This document shows, piece after piece, positions 14,155 to 14,699 of a stretch of DNA of 14,699 bases. The DNA comes from Lysobacterales bacterium UBA5700. GTDB taxonomy: Bacteria; Pseudomonadota; Gammaproteobacteria; Xanthomonadales; Xanthomonadaceae. The stretch lies in NCBI GenBank assembly GCA_002420085.1, contig DIHI01000111.1:10006-24704 (forward strand), read 5' to 3'. Made by a program: the position numbers and the translations under genes. Every line of letters starts with the position of its first letter. Position 1 is the stretch's first letter. The notes beneath the pieces were generated by a model. That model worked only from the letters and a program-made list of their open reading frames with translations. It had not been told where the DNA came from and did not search any database.

Positions 14155-14699
14155 ATGCATCACACACAATGCGTACATGACATGGTCCTGGTGGGGCTTT
14201 CGTTTCTGATTGCCGCACTCGGTTCCTTCGCAGCTCTGCAATTGGCGGTCGGCATTGCATCGGCACAATCCCCACGCGAACGCTGGCTGTCGATCATCCT
14301 GTCCGGCGCCGCCCTGGGTGGCGGTGGCATCTGGGCCATGCACTTCATCGGCATGCTGGCCTGCAAGATGAACATCGCGGTTCAGTACGGCACCAACCTG
14401 ACCCTGCTCTCGGCCGTGGTCGGCATGGCTGCTTGTGCCCTCGGCCTGGCGGTTTATGGTCAGAACACCCTGACCAACAGCCGTCTGATCCTCGGTGGCG
14501 TGCTGACCGGTCTGGGCGTTGCCGGCATGCATTACATGGGCATGGCGGCCATGGTGATGCCGGCCGATCTGGTCTATGACCCGATGCTGGTTGCCGCGTC
14601 CCTGCTGATCGCCGTGGTCGCCGCCACGGCAGCGCTCTGGCTGGCCTTCCACTTTCGCGGCATCGAGCAGATGGCTGGCGGCGCGCTGCTGATGGCGAT
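14155..14699 (+). CDS. MHYT-domain membrane sensor, N-terminal part, cut by window edge
   Basis: The visible 181 residues form most of an MHYT domain, a multi-spanning membrane module proposed to bind metal and sense oxygen, CO or NO. Two motif copies are seen: AMHFIGM at 61-67 and GMHYMGM at 124-130. A third is expected just past the edge. Membrane segments are near 10-33, 45-70, 82-101, 111-134 and 143-166. AAGGA at 14142-14146 lies 8 bases before the ATG. Proteins of this kind often continue into GGDEF, EAL or kinase domains, but nothing after residue 181 is visible, so the output is unknown. The 100-bp gap from the V4R gene has no terminator-like structure, so cotranscription is possible. 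Confidence 0.85.
   Translation, partial: MHHTQCVHDMVLVGLSFLIAALGSFAALQLAVGIASAQSPRERWLSIILSGAALGGGGIWAMHFIGMLACKMNIAVQYGTNLTLLSAVVGMAACALGLAVYGQNTLTNSRLILGGVLTGLGVAGMHYMGMAAMVMPADLVYDPMLVAASLLIAVVAATAALWLAFHFRGIEQMAGGALLMA

Overview
This is a GC-rich proteobacterial chromosomal segment. The gene families (class I fumarase, S-methyl-5'-thioinosine phosphorylase of the Pseudomonas/Xanthomonas type, NagZ, RlmD, a large TonB-dependent receptor, a lipoprotein M3 peptidase) suggest a gammaproteobacterium, perhaps near Xanthomonadales/Lysobacterales. That placement is an inference from families and gene order. No rRNA, tRNA or CRISPR array was found.

Left part, positions 1-4335, all on the minus strand. 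The N-terminal third of a class I fumarate hydratase runs off the left edge. Upstream of it is a compact cluster, transcribed rlmD > nagZ > hpt-like > mtnP-like. It combines 23S rRNA methylation, peptidoglycan recycling and purine/methylthio salvage. The last two genes overlap by four bases and form a plausible two-step route: the phosphorylase releases hypoxanthine and the phosphoribosyltransferase converts it to IMP. A GC-rich hairpin follows the cluster.

Middle, 4336-8170. A TonB-dependent outer-membrane receptor (minus) is divergent from a PLP-dependent cysteine-synthase-like enzyme (plus). The roughly 275 bp between them is rich in inverted and direct repeats.

Rearranged patch, 8171-9845. 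An ATP-grasp/PGM1-type ligase gene (minus) lacks its N-terminal region. At the point where the family homology should continue, the sequence switches to a short, out-of-frame piece of an IS3-family transposase. Beyond that lie nested tandem repeats, including a 49-bp unit in two nearly identical copies. This looks like an old mobile-element scar.

Right part, 9846-14699, all plus strand. It holds an N-formylglutamate amidohydrolase-family protein, a lipoprotein Dcp-like M3 metallopeptidase followed by two hairpins, an ACT-like plus V4R protein started by GTG behind a strong ribosome binding site, and the start of an MHYT-domain membrane sensor that leaves the window. The last two genes may form a small sensory unit. 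The IS/ligase junction, the tandem repeats and the V4R-MHYT pair are the most unusual items.
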